Shown here piece by piece: positions 45,124 through 53,526 of a stretch of DNA of 64,000 bases. Every line of letters begins with the position of its first letter. Positions within the stretch are counted from its first letter, which is position 1. The stretch is from Rhodanobacteraceae bacterium (lineage in GTDB: Bacteria > Pseudomonadota > Gammaproteobacteria > Xanthomonadales > Rhodanobacteraceae): positions 2,729,001-2,793,000 of the forward strand of contig CP126120.1 in the NCBI GenBank assembly GCA_030123585.1, given 5' to 3'. The notes beneath the pieces were generated by a model. It made no database searches, was not told the origin of the DNA, and worked only from the letters and a program-made list of their open reading frames with translations. The translations under genes and the position numbers were made by a program.

Positions 45124-46962
45124 ATGTCTGGTGATTCCGAGAACGCGACCTCGAATATGGTCGCTTTGGCCGAGCGTGGGGCGTTCGGCGAGGCCGAGCG
45201 GGCCGCCCGTGATTACATCGGCCGCCAACCCGATGAGGAACTGGCGTGGAGCGTCCTCGGCTTCAGCCTGTTGCAACAACAACGGGCGCGCGAGGCGGCT
45301 GAAATCTACCAGCAAGCCGCCGCGCGGTTTCCGGGAAATCCGTTGCATTGGAACAACCTGGGAACCGCCAGGCGCCGTGATGGTCAGTTGCGCGACGCCG
45401 AGACGGCGTATGCCAGGGCGCTGCAACTGCAGCCGGACAACCCGCAGTTTCTCGCGAACATGGGGTTGCTCTATCTCGAATGGAAAAGGGTTGTCGCGGC
45501 GCGCGATTATCTGTGGCGTGCGGTCCAGTTGAATCCGGCCGATTACGAGGCGCGCATCTTTGGCTGCCAGATGTGCCTGGAATGCGGGGACGAGGATCGT
45601 GCCGAACAAATCCTGCAGGACTGGAAATCCTGGGTGGGTTTGATCGAAGGCCCGTTGCGAGTGGACCTGGCCGCCATGCTGCTGCGCATCGGACGGAACG
45701 CGGAAGGCGAGCAATTGCTGCGTGAACAACTGGATGATCCGCAAAGCGGCATCGCGGCCTGCGCGCGGCTGGTGATGACCCTCGAACGTTTCAATCGCGT
45801 GGACGAAGCGCGCACACTGCTCGAACGGTTGCCGGAACCCGCAGCAGTCGGAGACCCTGAATTGCGGGGCGAGGTCATCGAAGCCCGTGCCGTGATGGCG
45901 GCACGCGGCCAGGATCCCGCGCGCGCGCGGGCGTTACTCGAAAGCCTGCTCGGCGAGCCGGGCGCCGAACGCCGGGATACCATGACGTGGTTTCTGCTGG
46001 CCAAGCTGTGCGACAAGCAGGAAGACACGGCAGCGTGCATGGCATACTTGCGGCTGGCGCACGAATCCCAGATGAAGATTGCCGTGCAGCTCGTGCCGGA
46101 GCTGGTCGAGCCCAGCTCCAACCCGATGAACATCGCCGACTATTACGTGCGTGAGCAGGACTTCCGCAACTGGAAGCCGGTCGCGGCGCCAGCGCTTGAA
46201 GATTCGCCCGTCTTCGTACTCGGGTTTCCGCGTTCCGGCACCACGATGCTGGAACAGATGCTGGACGCGCACCCGGGCATGGCGTCGATGGACGAGCAGC
46301 CCTTCATCCAGCGTGTGATCGAGCGAATGCAGTCGATGGGGTTACAGTATCCCGAACAGCTCGGCGAACTGGACGAAGCGCAATGCACGGCGCTGCGCGA
46401 CACCTACTGGCGGGCCGTCGCCCATGTGGTGCAATTGCGGTCCGGCCAGCGGCTGGTCGACAAAAATCCCCTCACGATGCTGCGGCTGCCGTTGCTGGTA
46501 CGGCTGTTCCCGAAAGCGAAGATCATCTTCGTGGTGCGCCATCCCTGTGACGTCGTGTTCAGCAATTACCTGCAGCATTTCAATGCGCCGGCGTACATCG
46601 CCCTTTGCTCCACGTTGCCGCGGCTGGCCAATGGTTACGCGACGGCGATGCGATTCTGGAACCGGCACGTCGCATTGTTGAAGCCGCAGGTGTTCGAATG
46701 GCGCTACGAGAGCGCCGTATGGGATTTCGAGACGCAGGTGGAGCGGCTGGGCGAATTCCTTCGATTGGACGATACCGCGCCATTGCGCCGGTTCAGCGAG
46801 CATGCCAGGCGCAAGGGCTACATCGGCACGCCCAGCTACGCGCAGGTCGTGCAGCCGGTCTACGCAAGCTCGATCGGGCGTTGGCAGCGCTATCGCAAAT
46901 ACTTCGAGCCGGTCTTGTCTCTGCTGGAACCCGCCATGCGGCACTGGGGTTACGATGCCTGA
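45124..46962 (+). CDS. TPR-sulfotransferase B
   Basis: 612 residues, with a longer TPR array than its paralogues (about 10-340; AAEIYQQAAARFPGNPLHWN). The sulfotransferase domain has VFVLGFPRSGTTMLEQMLDAH near 362, RLVDKNPLTMLRLPLL, and the 3'-phosphate motif IIFVVRHPCDVVFSNYL. The C-terminal QPVYASSIGRWQRYRKYFEP is like that of bacterial protein-sulfotransferase relatives. No signal peptide. A TATAGT -10-like hexamer lies at 45087-45092. The following prolyl-hydroxylase-like gene starts inside its last codons (8-bp overlap), so the two are co-translated. Confidence 0.9.
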   Translation: MSGDSENATSNMVALAERGAFGEAERAARDYIGRQPDEELAWSVLGFSLLQQQRAREAAEIYQQAAARFPGNPLHWNNLGTARRRDGQLRDAETAYARALQLQPDNPQFLANMGLLYLEWKRVVAARDYLWRAVQLNPADYEARIFGCQMCLECGDEDRAEQILQDWKSWVGLIEGPLRVDLAAMLLRIGRNAEGEQLLREQLDDPQSGIAACARLVMTLERFNRVDEARTLLERLPEPAAVGDPELRGEVIEARAVMAARGQDPARARALLESLLGEPGAERRDTMTWFLLAKLCDKQEDTAACMAYLRLAHESQMKIAVQLVPELVEPSSNPMNIADYYVREQDFRNWKPVAAPALEDSPVFVLGFPRSGTTMLEQMLDAHPGMASMDEQPFIQRVIERMQSMGLQYPEQLGELDEAQCTALRDTYWRAVAHVVQLRSGQRLVDKNPLTMLRLPLLVRLFPKAKIIFVVRHPCDVVFSNYLQHFNAPAYIALCSTLPRLANGYATAMRFWNRHVALLKPQVFEWRYESAVWDFETQVERLGEFLRLDDTAPLRRFSEHARRKGYIGTPSYAQVVQPVYASSIGRWQRYRKYFEPVLSLLEPAMRHWGYDA

Positions 46963-47563
46963 GCACGCCACGCGGCCACCCGAGGGGAACGCCGATTTGC
47001 GCCAATTCGTGCGCTGGTACGACGATGCCCTGACGCCGGCCTTCTGTGAGCAGATGATCGCCTCGTTCCGGCAGGCGGGCGCGCATCATGTCAAGCGCGA
47101 GCATGGCTGGCGCGCCGGCCTCGAAGCCAGCGCCTGGACCGAGCTCGACATCACGCCATTGGCGGACACGGCGCTGAAGGGTTTCTTCTTTCACCAGATC
47201 GATGAATATCTGAAGCGCTACAACGCGGACGTGCGGCTGGACATACCGATCCCGGCCACCACGTTGCTGGCTCCCCTGCGGATCAAGCGCTACCTCCCTG
47301 ACGCCCAGGAAGGATTTCAGCTTCACTTCGACTCGATTGGAGAGGTCGCCAACCGCTACCTCGTCTACCTGTGGTACCTCAATGATGTCGAAGAGGGTGG
47401 CGAAACCGAGTTCAGCAGCCTCGGGATCAAGGTGCGCCCGCGTGCGGGACGACTGCTGATGTTTCCGCCTTATTGGATGTTCCAGCACACCGGGCGGTCG
47501 CCCACTTCGGGCGAGAAATACATTCTCTCGACCTACCTGCTGTTTCCGTCCGGCAAAAGCTGA
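46955..47563 (+). CDS. prolyl-4-hydroxylase-like 2OG-Fe(II) oxygenase 1
   Basis: 202 residues, a single P4H-type double-stranded beta-helix. Metal ligands are in GFQLHFDS (H-x-D near residue 124) and WMFQHTG (distal His). The 2OG anchor is Lys in GEKYILSTYLLF, as in prolyl 4-hydroxylases. YLWYLNDVEEGGETEF is the family core. Cytosolic. The start at 46955 overlaps the end of sulfotransferase B by 8 bp. Its 3' end overlaps the convergent sulfotransferase C gene by 31 bp. It is a close paralogue of the gene at 50732-51322. Confidence 0.9.
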   Translation: MPEHATRPPEGNADLRQFVRWYDDALTPAFCEQMIASFRQAGAHHVKREHGWRAGLEASAWTELDITPLADTALKGFFFHQIDEYLKRYNADVRLDIPIPATTLLAPLRIKRYLPDAQEGFQLHFDSIGEVANRYLVYLWYLNDVEEGGETEFSSLGIKVRPRAGRLLMFPPYWMFQHTGRSPTSGEKYILSTYLLFPSGKS

Positions 47564-49116
47564 CCGGCATCGCGAGCCGGCTCGTCTTCCCGGAAGTCCA
47601 GAAGTTCCGGGAGGTGCGCGGCGTAATTTTTCCAGCGTCCCACCGAGCTGGCGTAAACCGGTTGGCGTGCCTGCCACAGGCTTGCCGTGCTGATGCTCGC
47701 GGATGCCGCAGCCGGCGCTGCATTGGCGTCGAACGCGGGCAGGCCCAGATCGGCCGCCAGTTCGGCGATCACGGTTTCCGGCGCGGCGACGAGCCGTTCG
47801 TAGCGGACCGTGTGGATCGAGTCCGGATGCGCGTCGCGCCAGTGCGCCATCAACCGCTCGCAGTCGCACATCACCATTGCGATGTCGGAGAAATCGTAGG
47901 CGTAACCCTGCACATCCTCCAGGAACGACTGCATCCACAGCGAGAGGGCGTTGTCGCGCGCGTTGCGCTGGCAGAAGACGATGCCCGCACTGGGGTACAG
48001 CGCCAGCATCAGATCGACGTACCGAAAGTTGAGCGGCTGCTTGTCGATGAACCAGCGCGCTCCTCGCGAATCATCTTGCCGCAACTGTGCGGTATAGCTG
48101 GCCGCGGCACGCTGCAAAGCCTCAAGGGTGGCGCGAGTCGGGTCTGTCTGCTGCGCCAGGATCGCCAGCCACGGCGACTCGCCGCGATTGCATACCTGCG
48201 GATGGCGTGTCAGGAGCTCGGCGACCAGGGTGGTGCCGGAGCGTGGCATTCCGACGATGAAAATCGGGACGAAATCGTCCGGCTGTTCCAGTTGGTGACG
48301 GAATCGTCCGGCGGTGAGTCGCGCTTCGACCGCACGCCGCCAGTCCTCGCGGGACCATTTCGTCAGCGTGTGCGCGATGGCATTGGCCTGACGGGCGTAC
48401 TCCGCCGCCAAGGCGTAGTCGCCGATGTCGTCGTGCGCCTTGCACAACGCGAACAGCAGGGTCGAATGTGCCTTGTCGCTGAGGTCGCTGCGTCGCAGGC
48501 AGTCGCGGAATAGCGCGAAATCGGGGTGCTGCGCATCGCGATAGCGCTGCATCGAGGCCAGTCCCAGCGGAACGTGCCACTCGCATGCCCTCGGGGTGTG
48601 CTCGAGCGCAAACAGATAATGCTTTCTCGCACGTTCGAAATCCCCGAGCTGGATGTCCAGCATGCCTGCGTAGCCGTGCAGGCGCGGATCGCCGGGGGCG
48701 GCACTGATCGCACGTTCGGCGATTGCTGCCGCGTCGCGCTTGCGGCCGCAGTCGTCGAGCAACTCGATCGCCTGTATGGCCATCTCCACATCGGGTCGCC
48801 CTTGCCCGAAATAGTCCTGCATGACGGCGGCGGCGGCGGCGCTGCGGCATTCGCCGGCGAGGAGGCGTGCCAGCGTGAATGCCGTGGCGCCATCGTCCCG
48901 ACGCTCCGCGAGCAGTTGCGTCAGCAGGGCCTCGGCCTCGCGCTTGCGTCGGGTCAGGTTGAAGATGCCGGCCTGGATGCGGCGCAGTTCAAAGGACCGC
49001 GGATACTCCTGCAGTGCGAGCGAAACCACCGTTTCCGCGCCGGCATGATCACCGCGCAGCACCAGCGTGCGGGCCTGCTCCAGCCACGTCTGTTCGGACT
49101 TTGCGGCAGGCGGCAT
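47533..49116 (-). CDS. TPR-sulfotransferase C (variant 3'-phosphate motif)
   Basis: 527 residues. TPR repeats cover about 5-250, and the sulfotransferase domain has IFIVGMPRSGTTLVAELLTRH near 283 and RWFIDKQPLNFRYVDLML. The 3'-phosphate motif reads VFCQRNARDNALSLWMQSF, departing from the usual R-D/H-P-x-D. The C-terminal RQPVYASSVGRWKNYAAHLP is shared with sulfotransferase B. No signal peptide. It starts 3 bp after sulfotransferase D ends, so is the last gene of a four-gene operon (51333-52658, 50732, 49120, 47533 in transcription order). Confidence 0.88.
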   Translation of the reverse strand: MPPAAKSEQTWLEQARTLVLRGDHAGAETVVSLALQEYPRSFELRRIQAGIFNLTRRKREAEALLTQLLAERRDDGATAFTLARLLAGECRSAAAAAVMQDYFGQGRPDVEMAIQAIELLDDCGRKRDAAAIAERAISAAPGDPRLHGYAGMLDIQLGDFERARKHYLFALEHTPRACEWHVPLGLASMQRYRDAQHPDFALFRDCLRRSDLSDKAHSTLLFALCKAHDDIGDYALAAEYARQANAIAHTLTKWSREDWRRAVEARLTAGRFRHQLEQPDDFVPIFIVGMPRSGTTLVAELLTRHPQVCNRGESPWLAILAQQTDPTRATLEALQRAAASYTAQLRQDDSRGARWFIDKQPLNFRYVDLMLALYPSAGIVFCQRNARDNALSLWMQSFLEDVQGYAYDFSDIAMVMCDCERLMAHWRDAHPDSIHTVRYERLVAAPETVIAELAADLGLPAFDANAAPAAASASISTASLWQARQPVYASSVGRWKNYAAHLPELLDFREDEPARDAGQLLPDGNSR

Positions 49117-49119
49117 GGT

Positions 49120-50700
49120 TTACCCCGCGAACGGCGGGAGTCCCAGCGCCGCACGCAGCGGATCGAGCAAGGCGCCGTAGCGCGGTGCACGGGCCGTGTC
49201 CGCGCGCAGGGGCTGGCGTACCTGCATGGCGCTGGGCGTGCTGACGTCGCGCTTGTTCTCGTGGAAGCGCAGACAACCCTCCTCGAACGGCAAGCCGCAG
49301 AATTCCAGCAGGGCGCGGATGCTTTCCTCTGGTTCGGCGATCAGTTGCTCGTAGACGTGTTCGTGTACGTGCGAGGGATGCAACGCATGCCAATGAGCCA
49401 CGCTGCGGTCGAAGTCACGCCAGTACGCCGCAAGGTCGGCGAAGGTACGCGCGTATTCGTTGTTGTCGAGATATTGGCGATAGCACGAAAAACAGGTCTC
49501 CACCGGATCGCGGCGGCAGCAGATGATCTTCGCGGCCGGCAGCATCGCGCGGATCGCGCCGATGTGGTACCAGTTGCCGGGCAGCTTGTCGACGAAGACG
49601 GGTCGACGTTCACGCCAGTACGCAGTGCGTTGCAGATAGCGTCCGCCGAGACGCTGCCAGTCTTCCGGTCGGGTCTGTTTCACCCAGGCTGGATACGGTT
49701 TGCCCAGGCGATCCGATTCTTCGGTCAGGACCATCGGAAGATCCGTCAGTTCGCCCGGCCCCTCGACCATCGAATGGGACGCGAGAATCTGCTCGACCAG
49801 AGTGGAACCGGAACGCGGCAGGCCGGTGACGAAGATGACGCCCTGTCCCGCCGCCGCGTCGGGAGAAGGCGTCGGCGGCGGCGTGAACGCATCGAGGATC
49901 CTGGACATCCCGGCGCTGAAGGCCTCCGCGCTCCATGTTCTCCTGCTGCGCGCGATCGCATGCGCCCGCGCCAGGGCATCCAGCGACTCGGCGTAGCGAC
50001 CCTCGTCGTCGAGCGCCTTTGCCAGCGCGAGACCCATGGCGATCATGTCGTTGTCGTTGGCGCGGCTGTCACGCATGGCGCGCCTGATCTGGTCGATGTC
50101 GCCGGATACGAACCGGATGGTCTTGAGGTCGGCCAGGCCCCACCACGCCATCCCGGCCCACGGCTGCTCGGCGATGACCCGGCGATATTCGGCCGCAGCC
50201 TGGTCGATGCGGTTTTCGGCGCGCAACAAATCTCCCAGCAGCACGCGCGCCGGCATGTACCCCGGGTTGAGTGCAACCGAGCGTTGCAGGGCGGCGGTGG
50301 CTTCCGCGCGGCGCATGCAGCGCATCAGCATCGCACCCAGGTTGAACCAGGCGATCGCAAGGTCGGGTTGCAGGTCGCAGGCATGCCTGAATGACTGGAT
50401 GGCCGCGTCATACTCACCCGTCTGGCCGAGGATCATTCCCAGCGTGTTGTAGTAGAGGGGATCGTCGGGACGCTTGGCCACCGCGCGCTTCATCGCGGCC
50501 ATTGCGCCGGAGTAGTCTCCCCGCAGATTCTGGATGCCGGCGCGCAGGCGCAGGACTTCGGGGTGGTCGGGATAGGAAGCCAGCAGGGGGGCGAGCCTCG
50601 CATCCGCGAGATCGGGGCCGCCCGTCTCGATCGCCTGGGCAGTGGCCATCACCTGTTGTGCGGCAAGCGGGCTCAGTCCATGCAGACGCGAAACCACCAT
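49120..50700 (-). CDS. TPR-sulfotransferase D
   Basis: 526 residues. TPR repeats cover about 10-250 (AIQSFRHACDLQPDLAIAWF, ALQRSVALNPGYMPARVLLG). The sulfotransferase domain has the 5'-phosphosulfate loop VTGLPRSGSTLVEQILASH near 287, VFVDKLPGNWYHIGAI, and 3'-phosphate motif KIICCRRDPVETCFSCY. The C-terminus (QPLRADTARAPRYGALLDPL) lacks the exact GRW seen in B and C. Cytosolic. It follows the second P4H-like gene by 31 bp and precedes sulfotransferase C by 3 bp. Confidence 0.9.
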   Translation of the reverse strand: MVVSRLHGLSPLAAQQVMATAQAIETGGPDLADARLAPLLASYPDHPEVLRLRAGIQNLRGDYSGAMAAMKRAVAKRPDDPLYYNTLGMILGQTGEYDAAIQSFRHACDLQPDLAIAWFNLGAMLMRCMRRAEATAALQRSVALNPGYMPARVLLGDLLRAENRIDQAAAEYRRVIAEQPWAGMAWWGLADLKTIRFVSGDIDQIRRAMRDSRANDNDMIAMGLALAKALDDEGRYAESLDALARAHAIARSRRTWSAEAFSAGMSRILDAFTPPPTPSPDAAAGQGVIFVTGLPRSGSTLVEQILASHSMVEGPGELTDLPMVLTEESDRLGKPYPAWVKQTRPEDWQRLGGRYLQRTAYWRERRPVFVDKLPGNWYHIGAIRAMLPAAKIICCRRDPVETCFSCYRQYLDNNEYARTFADLAAYWRDFDRSVAHWHALHPSHVHEHVYEQLIAEPEESIRALLEFCGLPFEEGCLRFHENKRDVSTPSAMQVRQPLRADTARAPRYGALLDPLRAALGLPPFAG

Positions 50701-50731
50701 CGCTTCTTCTCTCGGATCCTGTTCCGTTGCG

Positions 50732-51322
50732 TCAAAACAGGAGATAAGTGGAAATCATGTATTTGTCGTTGGAGCGCGGCGGCAGCCCCGCGTGCTGGAA
50801 CATCCAGTACGGGGGAAACATCAGCAAGCGCCCCTGCCGCGCCTCGATGCGCAGCCCCAGATCGCAGAATTCCGTTTCGCCGCCTTCGCTCACGTCATTG
50901 AGGTACCACAGGAACACCATGTAGCGGTTCGAGGAATAATCGAGTGCATCGAAATGGGGCTGGAACTGGTCGCCGGCATCGACGGAGTACCGCTTGATGC
51001 GCAGGTTCTCGAGGCGATTGCGCGGCGGGACCGGCAGCGTCAGCGCCACGCGTTCGTTGTAGAGGGCAAGGTGGCGCAGGGTCTGTTCGCGGAAAAATGC
51101 CTCGAACGAGGCATCGGCCGTCTTGCTCACATTGAGTTCCGTCCACGCGCTTTCCTCGAGCTGGGTCATGACGCCTCGACCATTGCGGGCATGGAACCGC
51201 GAAAGACGGTTGAACGATTCGATCATCCGCTGGCAGAAGTCCGGCTCCAGGGCATGGTCGAAACACTGCACGTAGCGGGTGAGGTCGCGGGCCACGGGGA
51301 GGTCTGGATTGGAAGTCGCCAT
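50732..51322 (-). CDS. prolyl-4-hydroxylase-like 2OG-Fe(II) oxygenase 2
   Basis: 196 residues, paralogous over its whole length to the gene at 46955. Metal ligands are in QFQPHFDA (near residue 122) and WMFQHAG, with a 2OG-binding Lys in NDKYMISTYLLF. The core YLWYLNDVSEGGETEFCDLG is shared with the paralogue. Together with the neighbouring sulfotransferases this gives two sulfotransferase/P4H pairs on opposite strands, suggesting duplication of a cassette. Cytosolic. Confidence 0.9.
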   Translation of the reverse strand: MATSNPDLPVARDLTRYVQCFDHALEPDFCQRMIESFNRLSRFHARNGRGVMTQLEESAWTELNVSKTADASFEAFFREQTLRHLALYNERVALTLPVPPRNRLENLRIKRYSVDAGDQFQPHFDALDYSSNRYMVFLWYLNDVSEGGETEFCDLGLRIEARQGRLLMFPPYWMFQHAGLPPRSNDKYMISTYLLF

Positions 51323-51332
51323 GTCGCCGCGC

Positions 51333-52658
51333 TCAGGCGAGCTCCTGCAGCCGCGAGTCGAAATCCACGACCGCGGCGGTCAATGCGCTCAGGGCATCGC
51401 GTTCCAACGGCGAGATACCCGGGTTCCACACCTCGAACACCAGCGCACGTGACGGTGCGTCGCCGATCGCGGCGTATTCGAATCCGAAGCTGGGGTCGAA
51501 TGCCAGCGCCTGTCCTGCACGCAGTTGCCGAGGTTCTCCGCCGACCGTGACCCGCAGTGGCGCGCTTCCTTCGAAACCGACGACGATCGTGCAGAAGGCG
51601 TTGGTGCGCCCGTGGCGCGCGGACGTGCGGGCTCCCGGTTGCAGCGCGAGGATGGCTGCGTCGGGTGCGTAGTTGGAGATGCGCACGAGCGGCGCTGAAT
51701 CGAGCATGCCGGACAACCGCGGAAGCTGGGCCCGAATCGCGTCCTGGAAAATGCCGCGCTGGTACAAGGGGATTTGCTGTTCCGTTGCCGGTGCGGACTG
51801 CGCGCCTTGCCCCGCCGTCATCGCGTTCAGGCTGAAAGGCGAAACGTCGGCGGGTTGCTCCGCCGTGCTGCGGATGCAGGCAAGCGCTTCGCCGTCGAGG
51901 GACGAGGCGCGAGCCGACCAGTCGGCAAGCCAGTCGAACGCCGCGGTATCGGGAAAGCAAACCGCACCGGGATCCGGGATGTACAGGAACGTCGGTTTCT
52001 GACGAGGGTCCGCCGGTTCTTCGGTCCGTTCGCCCAGGTAAACGGACAACGCCGTGTCGATACGGCCCAATCGCGCGGCATCCATGCCGCGACGGAAGGG
52101 CTCCAGGACGTTGCCGAACAGTTGGCGCCGTCCCGTATCCACGTATCGCATGGCGTGTTTCACGAGCTGACGCAAACCCGGTTCGGTGGTTGCGTCGTCC
52201 AGCCATTGTCTCTTGGCCTGGGCGTCGAGGATGGCCCGGAAGTACTGAAGCAACGCCATTTGCGGCCGGTCGTCCTGCTCATAGACGTTGGCCAGCAGCA
52301 GGCGCGCCGTGGTGTTGCGGCCTTGGCTCGATTCCAGGGCTCGTTCGAATACCGAGCGCGCCTCATCCATGCGTTGCGCGCTGCGGTAGGCGACCCCCAG
52401 CTCCAGCAAGACCCAGATGTCGTCGCGGTTGACCTGTGCCGCTCGGCTGAGTATGGCAACCGCCTCGCCGGGATTGCCGCGCGACAACTCGGCGTTGGCA
52501 AGAAACCTGAGCGCTTCGACCTGATCAGGCTGCGTGGCTGCCACCTGTCGGTAAGCCCGTTCCGCCTCGACCAGATTGCCTTGGCGCACATGCGTGCGGG
52601 CGATCTCCAATTCGCTGTTGGTCGTGGATTCGAACGTGAAGGAGGAGTCCGAGGTCAT
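51333..52658 (-). CDS. TPR protein with degenerate Asp/Asn beta-hydroxylase-like domain
   Basis: About 441 residues. TPR repeats occupy roughly 15-150, a linker follows, and a C-terminal aspartyl/asparaginyl-hydroxylase-like beta-helix (about 300-441) is recognisable by LQPGARTSARHGRTNA, GQALAFDPSFGFEYAA and SRALVFEVWNPGISPLER. In the human enzyme the matching regions read HTG-x-TN and DDSFEHEV. Here the second metal His is replaced by Phe, and the usual R-x-H 2OG pair is absent, so it is probably not an active hydroxylase. ATG 52658 is used; a GTG at 52751 is possible. It is the first gene of the minus-strand operon. Confidence 0.75.
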   Translation of the reverse strand: MTSDSSFTFESTTNSELEIARTHVRQGNLVEAERAYRQVAATQPDQVEALRFLANAELSRGNPGEAVAILSRAAQVNRDDIWVLLELGVAYRSAQRMDEARSVFERALESSQGRNTTARLLLANVYEQDDRPQMALLQYFRAILDAQAKRQWLDDATTEPGLRQLVKHAMRYVDTGRRQLFGNVLEPFRRGMDAARLGRIDTALSVYLGERTEEPADPRQKPTFLYIPDPGAVCFPDTAAFDWLADWSARASSLDGEALACIRSTAEQPADVSPFSLNAMTAGQGAQSAPATEQQIPLYQRGIFQDAIRAQLPRLSGMLDSAPLVRISNYAPDAAILALQPGARTSARHGRTNAFCTIVVGFEGSAPLRVTVGGEPRQLRAGQALAFDPSFGFEYAAIGDAPSRALVFEVWNPGISPLERDALSALTAAVVDFDSRLQELA

Positions 52659-52802
52659 GGGGGGCGAGGAAGATTCCGCGGGGCGTATCAAATGCGATTC
52701 TAACAGGCGATTCCGACGCCTCCCGCCGGTAGGGCATCGATCCTTGGACACCTGTTTTTCTCGGGCCGATTCGCCCGGCGAAGCAGATCGGAGGGAGGTT
52801 GC

Positions 52803-53117
52803 ATGGTGATTGTCCTGCAGGAGCCTACTTCGAATACCGGCACGGATTGTTGTCGGGCATGGTCAGTGGCAGCGTTTTCGTACGTCGAGTATCTCCAGCA
52901 ATTCGATCTGCGTCAGAAACGGTATTCGGATGGAGATAGGGTGCTTCGACGCATCTACCGGATGCAACGGGCAAAGTCCATAACCAGTATTGAAAACCAT
53001 CGGTCGTGGTTCGAAGCCGTGTCTCGCATGAAGAACGAGAACGTCAGGTTGATACTGGATGAAACCGGCCTGTTCCCGTTCCAGATCAGAAGGGAAACGG
53101 AAGGGTTCGCCGTGTAA
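52803..53117 (+). CDS. small protein of unknown function, lower GC
   Basis: 104 residues, not recognised. It has a strong ribosome site (GGAGGGAGG ending 3-5 bases before the ATG). GC is about 53 % by eye, against about 66 % around it, with AT-ending codons not used by neighbours. Predicted mixed helical, basic (RRIYRMQRAKS), no signal peptide or membrane segment. It lies between the sulfotransferase/oxygenase island and ahcY and is divergent from the island's operon. It may be a transferred gene, a fragment, or a small partner or substrate; the sequence does not decide. Confidence 0.4.
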   Translation: MVIVLQEPTSNTGTDCCRAWSVAAFSYVEYLQQFDLRQKRYSDGDRVLRRIYRMQRAKSITSIENHRSWFEAVSRMKNENVRLILDETGLFPFQIRRETEGFAV

Positions 53118-53526
53118 TCGGCATGGATTCGTATGGCTACCGCTTCGATTGCGCGCTCGAAACCATCGCGAAACTGGCTGATGGCGGATCATTCCGGACA
53201 ATTCGGACCGGCATCCCATGGCCACCGGGGTGCTGAAAAATCCGGCTTGATCCGGGTGGACTTCTCGGGCTTCAAGGTGACCGAAAGCCACACTTCAACG
53301 ACATCGGTTTTCCTGCGACGCGACTTCGATTTTCAGAGCTTCAATCGAGGCAGCCGGCCTGTTGCGTCGGCGCCAAGCAAACAACTTCCGGTTGGGACAA
53401 GCCATACGCCAAACCACCTGCGGAAGGCAGGTGGCGAGGCAGCGTGATCGCGCATCATCCGAAACGAACAAGGCGCGGCTTGCGCCGCGCCTTCATTGAA
53501 TCGGCCACACGTTTGAATGATGCCGA
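53118..53526. other. 409-bp stretch without a convincing gene
   Basis: Lower GC than the surroundings. Short open frames exist on both strands, but none has a ribosome site or recognisable family. It may be decayed DNA continuous with the small ORF at 52803. The right end holds the ahcY terminator. Confidence 0.5.
53470..53493 (-). terminator. ahcY terminator hairpin
   Basis: AAGGCGCGGC-TTGC-GCCGCGCCTT is a perfect 10-bp stem with a tetraloop, 34 bp past the ahcY stop on the minus strand. The short T stretch (CCTTGTTCGTTT on the minus strand) makes it a moderate intrinsic terminator. Confidence 0.75.

Noticed and set aside
52863..53291. 142-codon minus-strand frame opposite the small lower-GC ORF
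   Set aside because: No ribosome site or family. The plus-strand ORF has the better translation signal, though neither is certain.
53133..53447. 104-codon plus-strand frame after the small lower-GC ORF
   Set aside because: No ribosome site and no recognisable family; treated as part of the gene-free stretch.
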